Below, in pieces: positions 36,097 through 44,450 of a stretch of DNA of 48,084 nucleotides; positions within the stretch are counted from its first letter, which is position 1, and the number at the start of each line of letters is the position of its first letter. A program made the translations under genes and the position numbers. Source of the stretch: Acidobacteriota bacterium (GTDB lineage: Bacteria > Actinomycetota > Acidimicrobiia > Acidimicrobiales > Acidimicrobilacustridaceae); assembly GCA_018969405.1 (NCBI GenBank), contig JAGWYK010000009.1:1-48084 (forward strand), given 5' to 3'. The notes under the pieces are model-generated. The model saw only the letters and a list, made by a program, of their open reading frames with translations. It was not told the DNA's origin and ran no database searches.

Positions 36097-37235
36097 AGAT
36101 CCTCCTGCTGGGTGCCGGTTTCGGCGGACTCGAGCTCTCCAGTGCGCTGTCGGAGGAGTTCGGCGACGAACTCGACATCACCCTCATCGACCGGTCGGCC
36201 GGATTCGTCTTCGGATTCTCCAAACTCGACGTCATGTTCGGCCGTACCACCGCGGAGGCCGTGTTCCATCCCTACGTGGATGCAGTGAAGCCCGGGGTCC
36301 GCTTCGTGCAGACCACCATCCGCTCCATCGATCCCACCACCCGCTCGGTGACCACCGATGACGGGGACTTCGCCGCCGACATCATGGTGATCGCCCTCGG
36401 CGCCGAGGTCGACCCCGGTGCCACCCCGGGTCTGATCGAGGGCGGGCATGAGTTCTACAGCAACGCCGGAGCGTTCGCGCTGCGTGACGTGCTCGCCGAC
36501 TTCCCCGGTGGTCATGTGATGATCGGTGTCACCTCCACCCCGTTCAAGTGTCCCCCCGCCCCCAGCGAGACCGCGCTGCTCGTCCACGATCTGCTCGCCA
36601 CCCGAGGTCTGCTCGACACCTCAACTGTCTCGTTGGTCATGCCCCTCGGCGCCCCCATCCCACCGTCCCCCGACGCATCGGCGGCCCTTCTGGAGGCGTT
36701 CGCCGAACGCGGCATCGCCTGGCACCCGGGCACCCTCATCACCGCACTCGATCCGACCCGCCGGGTCGCCATCACCGCAGATGGCGAGGAGTTGGCCTAC
36801 GACCTGTTCCTCGGCGTGCCGAAGCATCAGGTGCCGGAGGTGGTGGCCGAGTCCGGCCTGTGTGTCGACGGTTGGATCCCCGTCGATCCGCACACCCTCG
36901 AGACCGAGCACGCCGGGGTCTACGCCATTGGTGACGTCACCAGCGTCGGCACCCCCAAGGCCGGCGTGTTCACCGAGGGTCAGGCGGTGGTGGTCGCCGA
37001 CCGCATCATCGCCGCCGTCCGAGGACGACAGGAGACGATGACCTACGACGGTGCCGCAGCCTGCTACCTGGAGTTCGGCGAGGACGAGGTGGCACGTGTC
37101 GACATCGTGTTCGCCGCCGGTGAACCACCGCACGGATCGATGGCGGGACCCGACGCCGCGCTGGTGGCCGACAAGTTCGAGTTCGGCGCCCGGCGCATCC
37201 GCCGCTGGTTCGGCCGGGAGTGGCGTCAGTTCTGA
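36093..37235 (+). CDS. FAD-dependent oxidoreductase, sulfide:quinone reductase-like
   Basis: 380 residues from ATG 36093, coupled to the TMEM175-like gene by ATGA. FAD-binding GAGFGGLELSSAL, an internal FKCPPAPSE (a Cys in the position typical of SQR and flavocytochrome c sulfide dehydrogenase) and a second FAD motif in YAIGDVTSVGTPKAG support the SQR/FCSD/NDH-2 branch. Other SQR cysteines are not obvious, so the substrate could be another reductant. The terminal RRWFGREWRQF helix may touch the membrane. Confidence 0.82.
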   Translation: MKILLLGAGFGGLELSSALSEEFGDELDITLIDRSAGFVFGFSKLDVMFGRTTAEAVFHPYVDAVKPGVRFVQTTIRSIDPTTRSVTTDDGDFAADIMVIALGAEVDPGATPGLIEGGHEFYSNAGAFALRDVLADFPGGHVMIGVTSTPFKCPPAPSETALLVHDLLATRGLLDTSTVSLVMPLGAPIPPSPDASAALLEAFAERGIAWHPGTLITALDPTRRVAITADGEELAYDLFLGVPKHQVPEVVAESGLCVDGWIPVDPHTLETEHAGVYAIGDVTSVGTPKAGVFTEGQAVVVADRIIAAVRGRQETMTYDGAAACYLEFGEDEVARVDIVFAAGEPPHGSMAGPDAALVADKFEFGARRIRRWFGREWRQF

Positions 37236-37277
37236 CCCACCGGTTCCAACCCGGAACGCGTCGGCGCCGTCGCCGGT

Positions 37278-37979
37278 TCAGCGGACGGGGGTGATGCTCA
37301 CCAGCACCAACCGGAACCGCCCGACCTGACCGTCGAGCACATACACCCCGATCTGGGTGATGGTGGCCGGATCGAGAGGGCCGGTCGGCGTGACGGGGCG
37401 CAGGAAGCCGTTCACCGCCTCGAAGGAGGCGATGGGCAGATCGATGGCGGAGCTCCCCGTCGCTCCGTCGGCGGCGGGCGTGAACCGACTGATCCAGCGG
37501 TCGCTCCCGTTCGCACCCGCCCGCAGCTGCAGCAGATAGGTGCGGCCATCGCCCTGCGCACTCACCCGGAGTGCACCGGCGCCGACGGCCCGTGCCCCGA
37601 AGGTCCGATCGACCGGGCTGAGGGTCGAGGCGAACCCACCGTTGTTCTCGGTGGAGAGATCACCGGTGAACTCCATCGCTCCCCCATCGACGTCGACCCA
37701 GCTGCTCGTGCTGTCCGACACCCCACCCATCACCGAGTCGTCGACATTGCGCCACGCGTCGACGCTGGCGGGATCGGGGAAGGCGACAATGACCGCCGAG
37801 GAGGCGATCGTTGAGGCCGATGACGCAGTCGTGGAGGGACTCGGTGCCGCCGTGGTCTCGACGGAGGGGTCCACCGAGGAGGTCGCCGCCGAACCACCAC
37901 AGGCCCCGGCGATCAGGCCGAGGGCGAGTCCGACCACGGCGAGACGCCCGAGGAGGTTCCGATCCATCTCCCCAGTCAA
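37278..37979 (-). CDS. CIA30-domain lipoprotein
   Basis: 233 residues from a TTG at 37979 (GAGG 7 nt upstream); ATG 37967 is the alternative but has its ribosome site too close. A signal with IAGAC lipobox is followed by a Ser/Thr/Ala linker and a beta-rich CIA30 domain (from WRNVDDSVMGGVSDS to the end), the fold of complex I intermediate-associated protein 30. In bacteria this domain is common in exported proteins of unknown role. Lipid-anchored outside the cell. Confidence 0.75.
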   Translation of the reverse strand: MTGEMDRNLLGRLAVVGLALGLIAGACGGSAATSSVDPSVETTAAPSPSTTASSASTIASSAVIVAFPDPASVDAWRNVDDSVMGGVSDSTSSWVDVDGGAMEFTGDLSTENNGGFASTLSPVDRTFGARAVGAGALRVSAQGDGRTYLLQLRAGANGSDRWISRFTPAADGATGSSAIDLPIASFEAVNGFLRPVTPTGPLDPATITQIGVYVLDGQVGRFRLVLVSITPVR

Positions 37980-38047
37980 CCGCAGTCCTCGGAGCGGCGC
38001 CGGGTCGGGATACGGTCATGGCCACCTCGAGCCCCCGGGAGGACCAC

Positions 38048-38473
38048 ATGGCCGACGAGACCCCCGACATGGATGAGTTCAACCGCCAGATCATGGAGGA
38101 GTTCCGTGCCAACGCGGGACAGGTCGGCGGCCCCTTCACCGGTGTGCCCATGGTGATCGTGCATCACACCGGGGCGAGGAGCGGCACGGTGCGTCAGTGC
38201 CCGCTGGCCTATCTGCCCCATGGCGACGACATCGTGATCTTCGCCTCCAAGGGCGGCGATCCCCAGAACCCGGCCTGGTACCACAACCTCATCGCCCATC
38301 CCGACACGGTGATCGAGCTCGGTGCCGACATCGTGCCGGTGCACGTGCGCGAAGCCACCGGGGCCGAGCGCGATGAGCTGTTCGAACGGCAGAAGCGGGC
38401 GATGCCGCCCTTCGCCGACTACGAGGCCCGCACATCCCGCGTCATCCCGGTGCTCGTCCTCGAGCGACGCTGA
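38048..38473 (+). CDS. Deazaflavin (F420)-dependent nitroreductase family protein, Ddn-like
   Basis: 141 residues. MVIVHHTGARSGTVRQCPLAYLPHGDDIVIFAS and NPAWYHNLIAHPD match the Ddn family, which uses reduced F420 to reduce quinones and nitroimidazoles. A GGGAGG ribosome site precedes ATG 38048; TACGGT at 38010 gives a leader of about 25 nt. Confidence 0.85.
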   Translation: MADETPDMDEFNRQIMEEFRANAGQVGGPFTGVPMVIVHHTGARSGTVRQCPLAYLPHGDDIVIFASKGGDPQNPAWYHNLIAHPDTVIELGADIVPVHVREATGAERDELFERQKRAMPPFADYEARTSRVIPVLVLERR

Positions 38474-38484
38474 ACCCGACTCGC

Positions 38485-38506
38485 CCACCGGGGCGGTTCC
38501 CGGTGG
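38485..38506 (+). terminator. Hairpin terminator after the Ddn-like gene
   Basis: CCACCGGG and CCCGGTGG, perfect 8-bp arms with a 6-nt loop, just past the stop; no T-tract. Confidence 0.4.
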
Positions 38507-38527
38507 ATCGCGACCGACCATCGCGAC
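38507..38527. repeat. Direct repeat before the P-type ATPase gene
   Basis: ATCGCGAC occurs twice (38507-38514 and 38520-38527) 13 bp apart, 20 bp before the ATG. Possibly a regulator half-site pair; may be chance. Confidence 0.25.
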
Positions 38528-38546
38528 GCGCCATGGACACTGGGGC

Positions 38547-40877
38547 ATGGCCGATCCTGATGCATCCGTGGCGCGACTCCCGTCCGTTCCGGTCGGTGGC
38601 CTGATCCCCATCCTCGCCGTCACCACCTGTCTGGTCCTCGGCGGTCTCGCCCAGTTCCTCGGCCACGGGGCGGTCGGAGATCGGCTCTGGATCCTCAGCG
38701 CCGCCTTCGGCCTGGCGCTGTCGACGATCACAACCCTGCGCACCCTGCGACAGGGTCGCATCGGTGTCGACCTGATCGCCGTCCTCGCCCTGGTCGGCGC
38801 GCTCGCCGTGGGTGAGTTCCTCGCCGCATCGGTGGTGAGCCTGATGCTGGCCACCGGTCATGCCATCGAGGACTGGGCCGCAGGTCAGGCTCGACGGGGT
38901 CTCCGGGCGCTGCTCGAACGCACACCGAGCACCGCGCACCGCTACCACGACGGTGCGCTCGAGACCGTCGGACTGGACCGTGTCGATCGGGGTGACCTGC
39001 TCATGATCGCCACGGGCGAGGTCGTGCCCGTGGACGGATCGCTGGAATCGACCACCGCCGTGCTCGACGAGGCCGCCCTCACCGGAGAGTCCTCGCCGGT
39101 GGATCGATCCCGGGGGGACCACGTCCGCAGCGGCGTGGTCAACGCCGGCGCACCGTTCGATCTTCGGGTGACCAATCGAGCGAGCGAGAGCACCTACGCC
39201 GGTGTCATCCGTCTCGTCGCCGCCGCCGAGCGTTCCCGGGCCCCCATGATCCGCCTCGCCGACCGATTCGCCGTGGCCTTCCTGCCCGCCGCGATCCTCG
39301 TCGCCGCGCTGGCCCAGCTGCTCGGCGGTCCGACGCGTGCCGTGGCGGTACTGGTGGTGGCCACACCCTGCCCGCTCATCCTCGCCGCGCCCGTCGCCAT
39401 CGTCGCCGGGCTGTCGCGCTGCGCGCACCGGGGTGTGATCATCAAGGGGGGTGGGGTCCTCGAACGACTCGCATCATGCACGACGCTGCTCATCGACAAG
39501 ACCGGCACCATGACCGTCGGTCACCCGGTGCTGACCGGGATCATCACCGAGGGTCGGATCGAGACCCGCAGCCTGCTGCGCCTGGCCGCCTCGGTCGACC
39601 AGCTGTCACCCCACATCCTCGCCGGGGCGGTGGTGCGGGCGGCGCTGGATCGTGGCTGCGAACCGGTGCAGCCCCATGAGGTCGAGGAGGTGCCCGGCCA
39701 GGGGATCCGCGGAACGGTCGAGGGCCACCTGGTCACGGTCGGACGCGCCGCATGGGCCGGCGTGGTCGGGACTCCGCGCTGGGTGCGCACGGCGCGCCGT
39801 CGCGCTCGTCTCGCCGGGGCCGTGTGTGTCTTCGTCGGCGTCGACGGCGCACCAGCGGGGGCACTCATCCTTGATGACCCCCTGCGACCCGATGCGGCCC
39901 GGACCCTGCGCGCCCTGCGACACAACGGCATCGATCGGATCGTGATGGTCACCGGTGATCGGGCCGAGGTGGCTGAGCCGGTCGGTGCGGTGATCGGGGT
40001 CGACGAGGTGCGGGCGGAACGCACACCGGCCGAGAAGCTCGACATCGTGCGCCTCGAGGGGGCGAGGGCGCCGGTGATGATGGTGGGCGACGGCATCAAC
40101 GATGCACCCGCTCTGGCGCTGGCCGATGTGGGTGTGGCGCTCGGGGCGCAAGGCTCGACCGCAGCCTCCGAGGCCGCCGACATCGTGCTCGCCGTCGATC
40201 GACTCGACCGCCTCGGCGACGCCGCGGTGATCGCCCGCCGCACCCGCCGGATCGCCGTCGAGTCGATGGTCGTGGGCATGAGCCTCTCCTTCGCCGCCAT
40301 GGGTGTGGCGGTCGCCGGTCTGCTGCCGGCGGTCTGGGGCGCACTCCTGCAGGAGGGGATCGATCTGGCCGTGATCCTCAACGCCCTGCGGGCGCTGCGA
40401 GAAGGACCCGAGCGGACACGCCTGACCGGATCCGACACCGTGCTGGCCGATCGGTTCCGCAGCGAGCACCGGGCCATCCGGACCGACATCGACCAGCTCC
40501 GAGCGGTCGCCGCTCGCCTCGGTTCACTCGAGGGAGCGGCGGTGCTCGCAGAACTGCACCGGGTGCAGCGCATGCTGGTGGAGGAGGTGCAGCCCCATGA
40601 GGACGCCGAGGAGCAGCAGCTCTACCCCGGGATCGGCCGGGTGCTCGGTGGCACGGACCCGATGGCGCCGATGACCCGGGCCCATGTCGAGATCCGCCAT
40701 CAGGTGCGCCGACTCGGCCAGCACATCGAGGAGTGCACCGTCGACGATCTCGACGAGGACACGATCACCGAGTTCCGTGGTCTGCTCTACGGCCTCTGCG
40801 CGATCCTCGAACTCCACACCGCGCAGGAGGACGAGAGCCTGTTCTCCCTGGTCGATGAGATCGAGGTCACGACCTAG
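38547..40877 (+). CDS. P1B-type metal ATPase with C-terminal hemerythrin domain
   Basis: 776 residues. The core shows TGES (179-182), the metal-site TPCPL (273-277), phosphorylated Asp317 in DKTGT, and GDGINDAPALALADVG. The last helices read MSLSFAAMGVAVAG and QEGIDLAVILNALRAL, matching the P1B-5 group, known for Ni/Fe/Co export. Residues about 635-776 form a hemerythrin-like helix bundle: RSEHR, QPHEDAEEQQLYP, RAHVEIRH and LELHTAQEDE supply the His/Glu di-iron ligands. No N-terminal heavy-metal-binding CXXC domain. The iron-binding domain may sense iron or oxygen. Start ATG 38547 has no clear ribosome site. Confidence 0.88.
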   Translation: MADPDASVARLPSVPVGGLIPILAVTTCLVLGGLAQFLGHGAVGDRLWILSAAFGLALSTITTLRTLRQGRIGVDLIAVLALVGALAVGEFLAASVVSLMLATGHAIEDWAAGQARRGLRALLERTPSTAHRYHDGALETVGLDRVDRGDLLMIATGEVVPVDGSLESTTAVLDEAALTGESSPVDRSRGDHVRSGVVNAGAPFDLRVTNRASESTYAGVIRLVAAAERSRAPMIRLADRFAVAFLPAAILVAALAQLLGGPTRAVAVLVVATPCPLILAAPVAIVAGLSRCAHRGVIIKGGGVLERLASCTTLLIDKTGTMTVGHPVLTGIITEGRIETRSLLRLAASVDQLSPHILAGAVVRAALDRGCEPVQPHEVEEVPGQGIRGTVEGHLVTVGRAAWAGVVGTPRWVRTARRRARLAGAVCVFVGVDGAPAGALILDDPLRPDAARTLRALRHNGIDRIVMVTGDRAEVAEPVGAVIGVDEVRAERTPAEKLDIVRLEGARAPVMMVGDGINDAPALALADVGVALGAQGSTAASEAADIVLAVDRLDRLGDAAVIARRTRRIAVESMVVGMSLSFAAMGVAVAGLLPAVWGALLQEGIDLAVILNALRALREGPERTRLTGSDTVLADRFRSEHRAIRTDIDQLRAVAARLGSLEGAAVLAELHRVQRMLVEEVQPHEDAEEQQLYPGIGRVLGGTDPMAPMTRAHVEIRHQVRRLGQHIEECTVDDLDEDTITEFRGLLYGLCAILELHTAQEDESLFSLVDEIEVTT

Positions 40878-40880
40878 GCT
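40875..40880 (+). promoter_or_regulatory. -10 element TAGGCT
   Basis: TAGGCT overlaps the ATPase stop codon and ends 7 nt before the ATG at 40888. Confidence 0.4.
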
Positions 40881-40887
40881 CGAGACG

Positions 40888-41448
40888 ATGTCTGCGTCGG
40901 CGACCCACGATCCCACGACCGGGCTCCGGTTCCGGTCGGCCGACGCCACCGATGTGCCCGCCGTGGTCGACCTCGTGCAGTCGGCCTACCGCGGCGAGCC
41001 CAGTCGGATCGGCTGGACCACCGAGGCCGATCTCATCGAGGGGCAGCGCATCGACGCAGCGATGCTGCAGGAGCTGCTGGACCGACCCCGCACGGTCGTG
41101 CTGCTGGCCGAGGCCGAGGAACTGCTGGCCTGCTGCGAGCTCTCCATCGAGAGCGATCCCGACATCGCGTACTTCGGCATGTTCGCCGTACGTCCCGACC
41201 GTCAGACCGCCGGTATCGGCAGCCGCCTCCTCGAGCACGCCGAGCGCACGGCGATCGATGGCGGAGCGTCGACCATGCGACTGGTGACCATCCACCTTCG
41301 CTCCGAACTCATCGCCTGGTACCAGCGGCGAGGGTACGAACCCACCGGCACCACCCACCGGTTCCCCTACGACGAACCGCGGTACGGCCGCCCCCTGCGT
41401 GACGACCTCACTCTCGTGGAGTTCACCAAGACTCTCAGCAGCAGATGA
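40888..41448 (+). CDS. GNAT-family N-acetyltransferase
   Basis: 186 residues. The GNAT fold shows FRSADATDVPAVVDLVQSAY, FGMFAVRPDRQTAGIGSRLLEHAE (the acetyl-CoA pyrophosphate loop, R/QxxGxG/A) and WYQRRGYEPTG. Substrate unknown. ATG 40888 is chosen because TAGGCT ends 7 nt before it; upstream frame is antisense and inside the ATPase gene. Downstream, the stop is 56 bp from the convergent phosphoesterase stop. Confidence 0.87.
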   Translation: MSASATHDPTTGLRFRSADATDVPAVVDLVQSAYRGEPSRIGWTTEADLIEGQRIDAAMLQELLDRPRTVVLLAEAEELLACCELSIESDPDIAYFGMFAVRPDRQTAGIGSRLLEHAERTAIDGGASTMRLVTIHLRSELIAWYQRRGYEPTGTTHRFPYDEPRYGRPLRDDLTLVEFTKTLSSR

Positions 41449-41503
41449 TCGTCGATGGGGAACGAGCCGGTCCGATCGGATCCCTGCGTGGTCCTGGCGA
41501 AGA

Positions 41504-43000
41504 TCAGTCGACGATGATGTGCCCCGGCGTGTCAACGGCGCCGGGGCAGGAGATCGTGCGGGCGGCCAGAGTGCAGGCGAGCGATCTCGACCCGTTGTAG
41601 TCGTACTGGTCGATGGCCCACTCTCCCGGTGCGGCTCCGGCAGTGGCGATCGCATAGCCGTACTCGACCCGTGACCAGACCAGCGTCGGACGCGGGTAGG
41701 GGGCCAGGGAATCCACGATGCGCGATCCATCCATGTTGGCGAGGGGTCCGAAGGGCGGTACCACGTAACCGTCGGAGGGTTCGACGAGGGCCCCGCCGTT
41801 CCCCACCACGATCGACGCCGGTTGGCCGGGCACCTGGATGACCTGTGCCAGATGAAGGTGGCTCGAGATGAGAAGGTCGTACCGGTCGATGAGACCATAG
41901 GACGCGACCATCTGACCATCGGAGGTCCATGGCTCGGCCAGCGGGTTGGATGCGGGGAGCAGTCTCGTGCTGATCATGCCGAAGACTGGTCGGTGGGTCT
42001 CCATCCAGGTCTCCACCCCGGCGCGCGGCGCCGAGAGTTCGTAGGCCTGCTGGTACATGGTGCGCTGCTGCTCGACCCATGGGGTCAGTTCGCGATCACT
42101 GCCGTAGGCGGAATCGACCATCGCCACCCTCAGGATCCGGCCTTCGGCCACCGGAACCTCGAACACCCAGGATGGCGTCGTCTGCGCCGGTGGTGCCCTC
42201 AATCCGGCGTCGGTGAGGATCGGATCGCAGGTGGCCATGGAATCCGGGTGCACGTCCAGATAGAGGAACCATCCGTTCCCGCCTCGTCCGCAGTCCTCAT
42301 GATTGCCCCGCAGGAAAGCGATGGGGGCGACGGGGAACATCTCCCGTGCCGGTTCGAAGAACTCCTGCACCCATCCGAGATCGGTCTCACTGAAGGGGAA
42401 CCCTGCGGCAGGCCCGATCGTTCCGGCGCAGTGGTCGAGTCTGGCCTCGGGGCACGCGATCTCGCGATACACGTAATCGCCGGGATCAAGGATGAGATCG
42501 GGCTTGGCCGACACCAGATTGCTGACGATCTGCTGGAGCGGCCATTCGTCGGGAGCGTTGCAGTTCTGGATCCGCGAGGCGTCGAGCCGACAGCCGCTGT
42601 CGGCGAACATCCCGATGGTGTGCACCTCGGGCCGCATCGCCGCCGGGATCGACTGCCCCGCGATCGTCGCCGAGTCGAGCCCGACCGGCAACGAGACGCT
42701 GCAGGCCAGGACCGTGGAGAACACTGGCGCAGCGTTGGGGCCAGGGAGGCGCGGTGTCATGTCGAGACTCACCGGACCGTCGGTGCCGGACGCCTCCACA
42801 CGGGGGCATCCTCCACCGGCATCGACAAGGGCTCGGGCCACCAGCTGTGATTCGGAGACCTCGCGCGGCGCCACCAGGGTGAACGCGGCGTACACCGTTC
42901 GGGGTCGAGGGTCATCGGCGCCGTGCCGCAGGATCAGGGTGGCGACCACACCGGCGAGTAGGACGACGCCGACAAGCAGCAGAGGAATCGCCCGTTTCAT
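41504..43000 (-). CDS. Membrane-anchored or secreted metallophosphoesterase
   Basis: 498 residues. An N-terminal hydrophobic segment (about 4-24) is a signal anchor or peptide. The calcineurin-like core shows LDPGDYVYR, the GNHEDC metal motif and SSHLHLAQV near the end, with an unusual number of Cys residues in the first 230 positions. It has a beta-rich N-terminal extension after the anchor (residues 35-115). Substrate unknown. TAGATT ends 7 nt before ATG 43000. Confidence 0.82.
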   Translation of the reverse strand: MKRAIPLLLVGVVLLAGVVATLILRHGADDPRPRTVYAAFTLVAPREVSESQLVARALVDAGGGCPRVEASGTDGPVSLDMTPRLPGPNAAPVFSTVLACSVSLPVGLDSATIAGQSIPAAMRPEVHTIGMFADSGCRLDASRIQNCNAPDEWPLQQIVSNLVSAKPDLILDPGDYVYREIACPEARLDHCAGTIGPAAGFPFSETDLGWVQEFFEPAREMFPVAPIAFLRGNHEDCGRGGNGWFLYLDVHPDSMATCDPILTDAGLRAPPAQTTPSWVFEVPVAEGRILRVAMVDSAYGSDRELTPWVEQQRTMYQQAYELSAPRAGVETWMETHRPVFGMISTRLLPASNPLAEPWTSDGQMVASYGLIDRYDLLISSHLHLAQVIQVPGQPASIVVGNGGALVEPSDGYVVPPFGPLANMDGSRIVDSLAPYPRPTLVWSRVEYGYAIATAGAAPGEWAIDQYDYNGSRSLACTLAARTISCPGAVDTPGHIIVD

Positions 43001-43007
43001 GATGAGG

Positions 43008-43013
43008 AATCTA
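43008..43013 (-). promoter_or_regulatory. -10 element TAGATT
   Basis: TAGATT on the minus strand, 7 nt before the phosphoesterase ATG. Confidence 0.45.
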
Positions 43014-43078
43014 CTCCGATGGGCGCGATTCCAGTGATGCCGGTGGGCAGCTGCAGGTTCGGTGCCGACGATGTTCGG

Positions 43079-43480
43079 TCAGGCCCGGACGTTGCGCTGG
43101 CCCACGGCGCCACGGAGACCGACACACCCAACACAGCCGATGCAGTCCTCGCAGTCGACACAGGCGATGCAGGCCACACAGCGACGACAGCGCACGCAGG
43201 CGATCGTGGCCACGCAGCGGTCGAGCAGGGCTCCGAACACGGTGAGGATGCTGCGGGAGACCATGGCGCTTCCCGCCGTGGCCGCCGAGCCGGCGACGGC
43301 GATGGAACCGGCAGTGGCGGCAGATCCGGCGACCGCGATGGAACCGGCAGTGGCGGCAGATCCGGCGACCGCGATGGAACCGGCAGTGACCACCGAGCCG
43401 ACGACCGCAATGGAGCCGGCCGTGACCACCGAGCCGACGACCGCGATCGAATCCGCAGCGCGAATCCCTGCTCGAGCCAT
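43079..43480 (-). CDS. Repeat protein with 12-residue repeats and a Cys-x-x array
   Basis: 133 residues from ATG 43480. The first half repeats a 12-residue unit (AGSIAVVGSVVT, then AGSIAVAGSAAT) about five times, encoded by 36-bp DNA repeats. The second half has nine cysteines spaced exactly three residues apart (CVRCRRCVACIACVDC and so on), then GLRGAVGQRNVRA. A stacked beta-solenoid-like fold or metal or redox array is imaginable, but no family is recognised. The start follows the DinB-VOC stop by 4 nt with GGAG adjacent, so it is coupled to it. All six frames are open here because of the repeats; this frame is chosen because it has a regular pattern and an operon-like position. Confidence 0.5.
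   Translation of the reverse strand: MARAGIRAADSIAVVGSVVTAGSIAVVGSVVTAGSIAVAGSAATAGSIAVAGSAATAGSIAVAGSAATAGSAMVSRSILTVFGALLDRCVATIACVRCRRCVACIACVDCEDCIGCVGCVGLRGAVGQRNVRA
43265..43456. repeat. 36-bp tandem repeats inside the repeat-protein gene
   Basis: Units start at 43301, 43337, 43373 and 43409, with degraded flanking units at 43265 and 43445. The first two are identical; the next two form a second subtype. No spacers separate them, so this is not a CRISPR array. Confidence 0.8.
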
Positions 43481-43484
43481 CTCC

Positions 43485-44423
43485 TCACCCCACCCTGCGC
43501 TGCATGAACTCGATGCGGTTCCCGAAGGGATCATGGGCATAGCAGCGATCGAAGCCCTCGAGCGGTTGATCCACGCGCACCTCGATCCCATGGGCCTCGA
43601 GCACCGAGACCAGCTCGGGAAGGCTCCTCACCAGCAGCGCCGGATGGGCCTTCGAGGCGGGCACGAACGCATCCGCGACCCCCAGGTGGATGCGGACCTC
43701 TCCGGACTCGAACCAACACCCGCCGCGGACGGCGAGATGATCCGGCTTGGGGACCGACCGGAGCCCGAGGACGCCCTCATAGAACCCGATCGCCTCCGCC
43801 TCCCGCCCCCGGGGCATGGCGAGCTGCACATGTTCGATGCCGAAGATGTTCGCGGTCGCCCGCCTGTCACTGGACCGCTCGGTCGACGAGCCGTCCGTCG
43901 CCGCCTCGACCTCATGGACATGGACACCATCGGCGGCATCGGCGAGATGATGCTCGGTCTCGTGCAGCGCCTGCGCGGCGACCCAGTTGAGGGTCCGTGG
44001 GACTCCCGAGGGAGAGCCGTACACGAGCACCTGCTCCCGTCGATCCTCCGGCACCCTGTCCCAGGTCCGAGCGAACAGCGCGGCGGCCACCCGGAGATCC
44101 GCCGCGGTCACCCCGGGGGTGTCGTCGCCGTAGAGACCGAGTTCGACGCGGGGCGTGCCGTGCATCGCCGGCGGGTGCGGGATCTCCTCGACGACACCGA
44201 GCACCACCCGATCGCGAAGGTTCAGCAGGACATCCCGCACATGACAGGCGTACTCGAGCGATGACCAGGTGCTCGCTGTCGGCCGCACCATCGATGCCCC
44301 GGGATGTGTCTCGAGCAGGTCGGCGAACGATCCGGCGGACGCGAGGATCCTCGAAGAGCAGTCATCAGGATCGACCTCGTCCCAGACGAATCCACAGACA
44401 CCACAGCGCTCGATCTCATCCAT
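43485..44423 (-). CDS. DinB-like/VOC fusion protein
   Basis: 312 residues. The N-terminus starts with a short Cys motif (CGVCGF) followed by a DinB-like helical domain (STWSSLEYACHVRDVL, HETEHHLADA supply the His ligand pattern). After a linker, residues about 190-312 form a VOC/glyoxalase domain (IFGIEHVQLAMPRGREAEAI, CWFESGEVRIHLG, AHDPFGNRIEFMQ). The pairing is unusual and would join a thiol-transferase-like fold to a metal-dependent one. ATG 44423 is preceded by TATCAT at 8 nt. It is coupled to the repeat protein downstream. Confidence 0.75.
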   Translation of the reverse strand: MDEIERCGVCGFVWDEVDPDDCSSRILASAGSFADLLETHPGASMVRPTASTWSSLEYACHVRDVLLNLRDRVVLGVVEEIPHPPAMHGTPRVELGLYGDDTPGVTAADLRVAAALFARTWDRVPEDRREQVLVYGSPSGVPRTLNWVAAQALHETEHHLADAADGVHVHEVEAATDGSSTERSSDRRATANIFGIEHVQLAMPRGREAEAIGFYEGVLGLRSVPKPDHLAVRGGCWFESGEVRIHLGVADAFVPASKAHPALLVRSLPELVSVLEAHGIEVRVDQPLEGFDRCYAHDPFGNRIEFMQRRVG

Positions 44424-44450
44424 CGATGACGATGATACGAGGGGGACCGG

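Noticed and set aside
43265-43456. Possible CRISPR array
   Set aside because: 36-bp units are contiguous, with no unique spacers, and lie in a coding frame.
43062-44264. 400-residue plus-strand frame with Gln/Thr and Glu-Pro-Ala repeats
   Set aside because: Arises from reading the 36-bp repeats and the DinB-VOC gene in the opposite direction. The minus frame has better context, but the repeat part remains ambiguous.
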